Part shown: one piece after another, positions 5,691 through 6,631 of the stretch | Layout of the letters: every line of letters starts with the position of its first letter | How positions within the stretch are numbered: position 1 is the stretch's first letter | Source: an uncultured Lachnospiraceae bacterium | GTDB lineage: Bacteria > Bacillota > Clostridia > Lachnospirales > Anaerotignaceae | Length of the DNA stretch: 6,631 nucleotides | Assembly: GCA_944384285.1 (NCBI GenBank) | Contig: CALWSX010000028.1 | Coordinates: 1 to 6,631, forward strand | Direction of reading: 5' to 3' | Program-made: the position numbers and the translations under genes | Notes under the pieces: generated by a model | The model's database searches: none | What the model was told of the DNA's origin: nothing | The model's input: the letters and a program-made list of their open reading frames with translations, nothing else

Positions 5691-5719
5691 TTGACATCAA
5701 GATATATGTTTGATATTAT
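5691..5719 (+). promoter_or_regulatory. Near-consensus promoter of metK
   Basis: A perfect -35 TTGACA (5691-5696), a 17-bp spacer and TATTAT (5714-5719) preceded by TG at 5711-5712 (extended -10). It is the strongest promoter in the window. Initiation is predicted at about 5726, giving a leader of about 239 nt that contains the SAM riboswitch. Confidence 0.88.
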
Positions 5720-5738
5720 ATCTACAAGTAAATAATGA

Positions 5739-5841
5739 CTTATCAAGAGTGGTAGAGGGAAAAGGGCCCTATGATACCCGGCAACCGGCTTTTTAAGTAC
5801 GGTGCTAACTCCCCCGCAAGTTTTTATTGCGGAAGATGAGA
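5739..5841 (+). promoter_or_regulatory. SAM-I (S-box) riboswitch aptamer
   Basis: RNA aptamer that binds S-adenosylmethionine and lowers expression of the gene behind it. The conserved core is unmistakable: CTTATCAAGAGTGG, AGAGGGAAAAGGGCCCTATG, ACCCGGCAACCGG, GGTGCTAACTCC and AGATGAGA. Helix P1 forms between CUUAUC (5739-5744) and GAUGAG (5835-5840); helix P4 forms between CCGCAA and UUGCGG around a U-rich loop. The downstream gene is metK, whose product makes the ligand, so this is direct feedback control. Confidence 0.97.
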
Positions 5842-5944
5842 ATTTAGTTTAGCCCTTGTGGCTTTTTTTTGTGGGATTTTTAGGTTTCACAAAGGCAGAT
5901 TCTCCCCCTTATTATTTACTTAGAAAAAATATTCTAAATTTTTT
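5842..5944 (+). promoter_or_regulatory. SAM-I expression platform with alternative pairings
   Basis: Region between the aptamer and the metK ribosome binding site that should carry the switch. Seen: a short hairpin AGCC-CUUGU-GGCU (5851-5863) followed by eight Ts (5863-5870); a long hairpin joining 5838-5845 to 5897-5904 and 5852-5861 to 5887-5896, which would break P1 and the short hairpin; and a weak hairpin TTAGAA-TTCTAA (5920-5937) followed by six Ts. I cannot tell by eye which is the working terminator, or whether control is on translation. Confidence 0.6.
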
Positions 5945-5948
5945 ATTT

Positions 5949-5967
5949 ATAGTGAGGAAACACTATG
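5949..5967 (+). promoter_or_regulatory. metK ribosome binding site within a start-codon hairpin
   Basis: ATAGTG (5949-5954) and CACTAT (5961-5966) form a perfect 6-bp stem, extendable by a U-G pair with 5967. The loop AGGAAA holds part of the Shine-Dalgarno sequence, and the first bases of the AUG are in the stem. GAGG (5954-5957) has a 7-nt spacer to the start, so it decides the ATG at 5965. Confidence 0.65.
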
Positions 5968-6631
5968 AGTACAAAAAAACATTTATTCACATCAGAATCA
6001 GTAACAGAAGGACATCCAGATAAGATTTGCGACCAGATTTCTGACGCAGTCCTTGATGCAATTTTAGAAAAAGACCCAGCGGCTAGAGTTGCTTGTGAAA
6101 CAGCTACAACAACAGGTCTCATTATGATTATGGGTGAAGTTACAACATCATGCACAGTAGACCTTGACAAACTTGCAAGAGATACAGTTAAAGAAATTGG
6201 ATACGACAGAGCAAAATATGGCTTTGATGCTGATACTTGTGCTGTTCTTACATCTATTAAAGAACAATCACCTGACATTGCTCTCGGCGTTAATAAATCT
6301 CTTGAAGCAAAAGCTGGCGAAACAGCAGATGAATTTGATACAGGTGCTGGTGACCAGGGTATGATGATTGGTTTTGCTTGTGATGAAACTGATGAATATA
6401 TACCTATGCCTATTTATCTTGCACACAAATTAACAAGAAAATTAACAGAAGTACGTAAAAATAAAACTCTTCCATACTTAAGACCGGACGGAAAATCACA
6501 GGTTACAGTAGAATACAGAGATGATAAACCATACAGAGTAGATACTATCGTTGTTTCATCTCAGCATAGCCCTAATGTAACTCATGATATTATTGAAAAA
6601 GATATTATTAATTATGTAGTTAAAGAAGTAG
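5965..6631 (+). CDS. metK: S-adenosylmethionine synthetase, 3' end cut by window
   Basis: Methionine adenosyltransferase, which makes S-adenosylmethionine from methionine and ATP in the cytosol. The first 222 codons are present out of roughly 395 expected; the frame is still open at the right edge. Landmarks are FTSESVTEGHPDKICDQISD with His17, Asp19 and Lys20 of the ATP/metal site, then GEVTT at 58-62, and the signature GAGDQGMMIGFA (127-138) with Asp130, followed by PIYLAHKL and the RPDGKSQV stretch at 173-180. The start ATG follows GAGG with a 7-nt spacer, and the N-terminus matches the family. Expression is governed by the near-consensus promoter at 5691-5719 and by the SAM-I riboswitch in the leader, so the product represses its own synthesis. 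No damage or oddity appears in the visible part. Confidence 0.97.
   Translation, partial: MSTKKHLFTSESVTEGHPDKICDQISDAVLDAILEKDPAARVACETATTTGLIMIMGEVTTSCTVDLDKLARDTVKEIGYDRAKYGFDADTCAVLTSIKEQSPDIALGVNKSLEAKAGETADEFDTGAGDQGMMIGFACDETDEYIPMPIYLAHKLTRKLTEVRKNKTLPYLRPDGKSQVTVEYRDDKPYRVDTIVVSSQHSPNVTHDIIEKDIINYVVKEV

Noticed and set aside
5943..6278. 111-codon open frame on the minus strand
   Set aside because: It is antisense to metK, whose family signatures are clear on the + strand.
6164..6364. 66-codon open frame on the + strand
   Set aside because: It is an out-of-frame shadow inside metK.

Overview
The window looks like chromosome from a low-GC, Gram-positive-type bacterium, most likely a member of the Clostridia (Firmicutes). 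The evidence is strong A+T bias, A/T-ending codons, purine-rich ribosome binding sites with TTG and GTG starts, a SAM-I (S-box) riboswitch ahead of metK, a class II fructose-bisphosphate aldolase and Firmicutes-style promoters with 17-bp spacers. The genus cannot be fixed from the sequence. I see no mobile element, CRISPR array, tRNA or rRNA.

Layout, left to right. (1) Bases 1-2115: a two-component system on the + strand, made of an OmpR/PhoB-type response regulator cut by the left edge and a membrane histidine kinase that starts on a TTG directly after the regulator's stop. (2) Bases 2202-3530: a promoter, a leader with an inverted repeat, two adjacent short chromate-transporter (CHR) family proteins and a strong terminator. 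(3) Bases 3534-4290, minus strand: a divergent lipoprotein signal peptidase (lspA), followed by a structured RNA gene that I identify as 6S RNA, with its own promoter and terminator. (4) Bases 4355-5417, + strand: promoter, fructose-bisphosphate aldolase and a probable terminator. (5) Bases 5418-5690: a gene-free stretch with an isolated terminator and two of three copies of the palindrome TTCC-N5-GGAA; the third lies just after fba. (6) Bases 5691-6631: a near-consensus promoter, a SAM-I riboswitch leader of about 240 nt, and the first 222 codons of metK, cut by the right edge.

The genes are mainly housekeeping or sensory units with separate promoters and terminators, not one pathway. The clearest regulatory logic is at metK: its enzyme makes S-adenosylmethionine, the ligand of the riboswitch in its own leader, which gives feedback control. 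6S RNA is expected to act globally on the housekeeping RNA polymerase. No wholly new system is evident. The observations most worth a second look are the repeated TTCC-N5-GGAA palindrome upstream of metK, the complementarity between the predicted 5' end of the metK transcript and the end of its riboswitch platform, the hairpin at the metK start codon, and the inverted repeat in the CHR operon leader.
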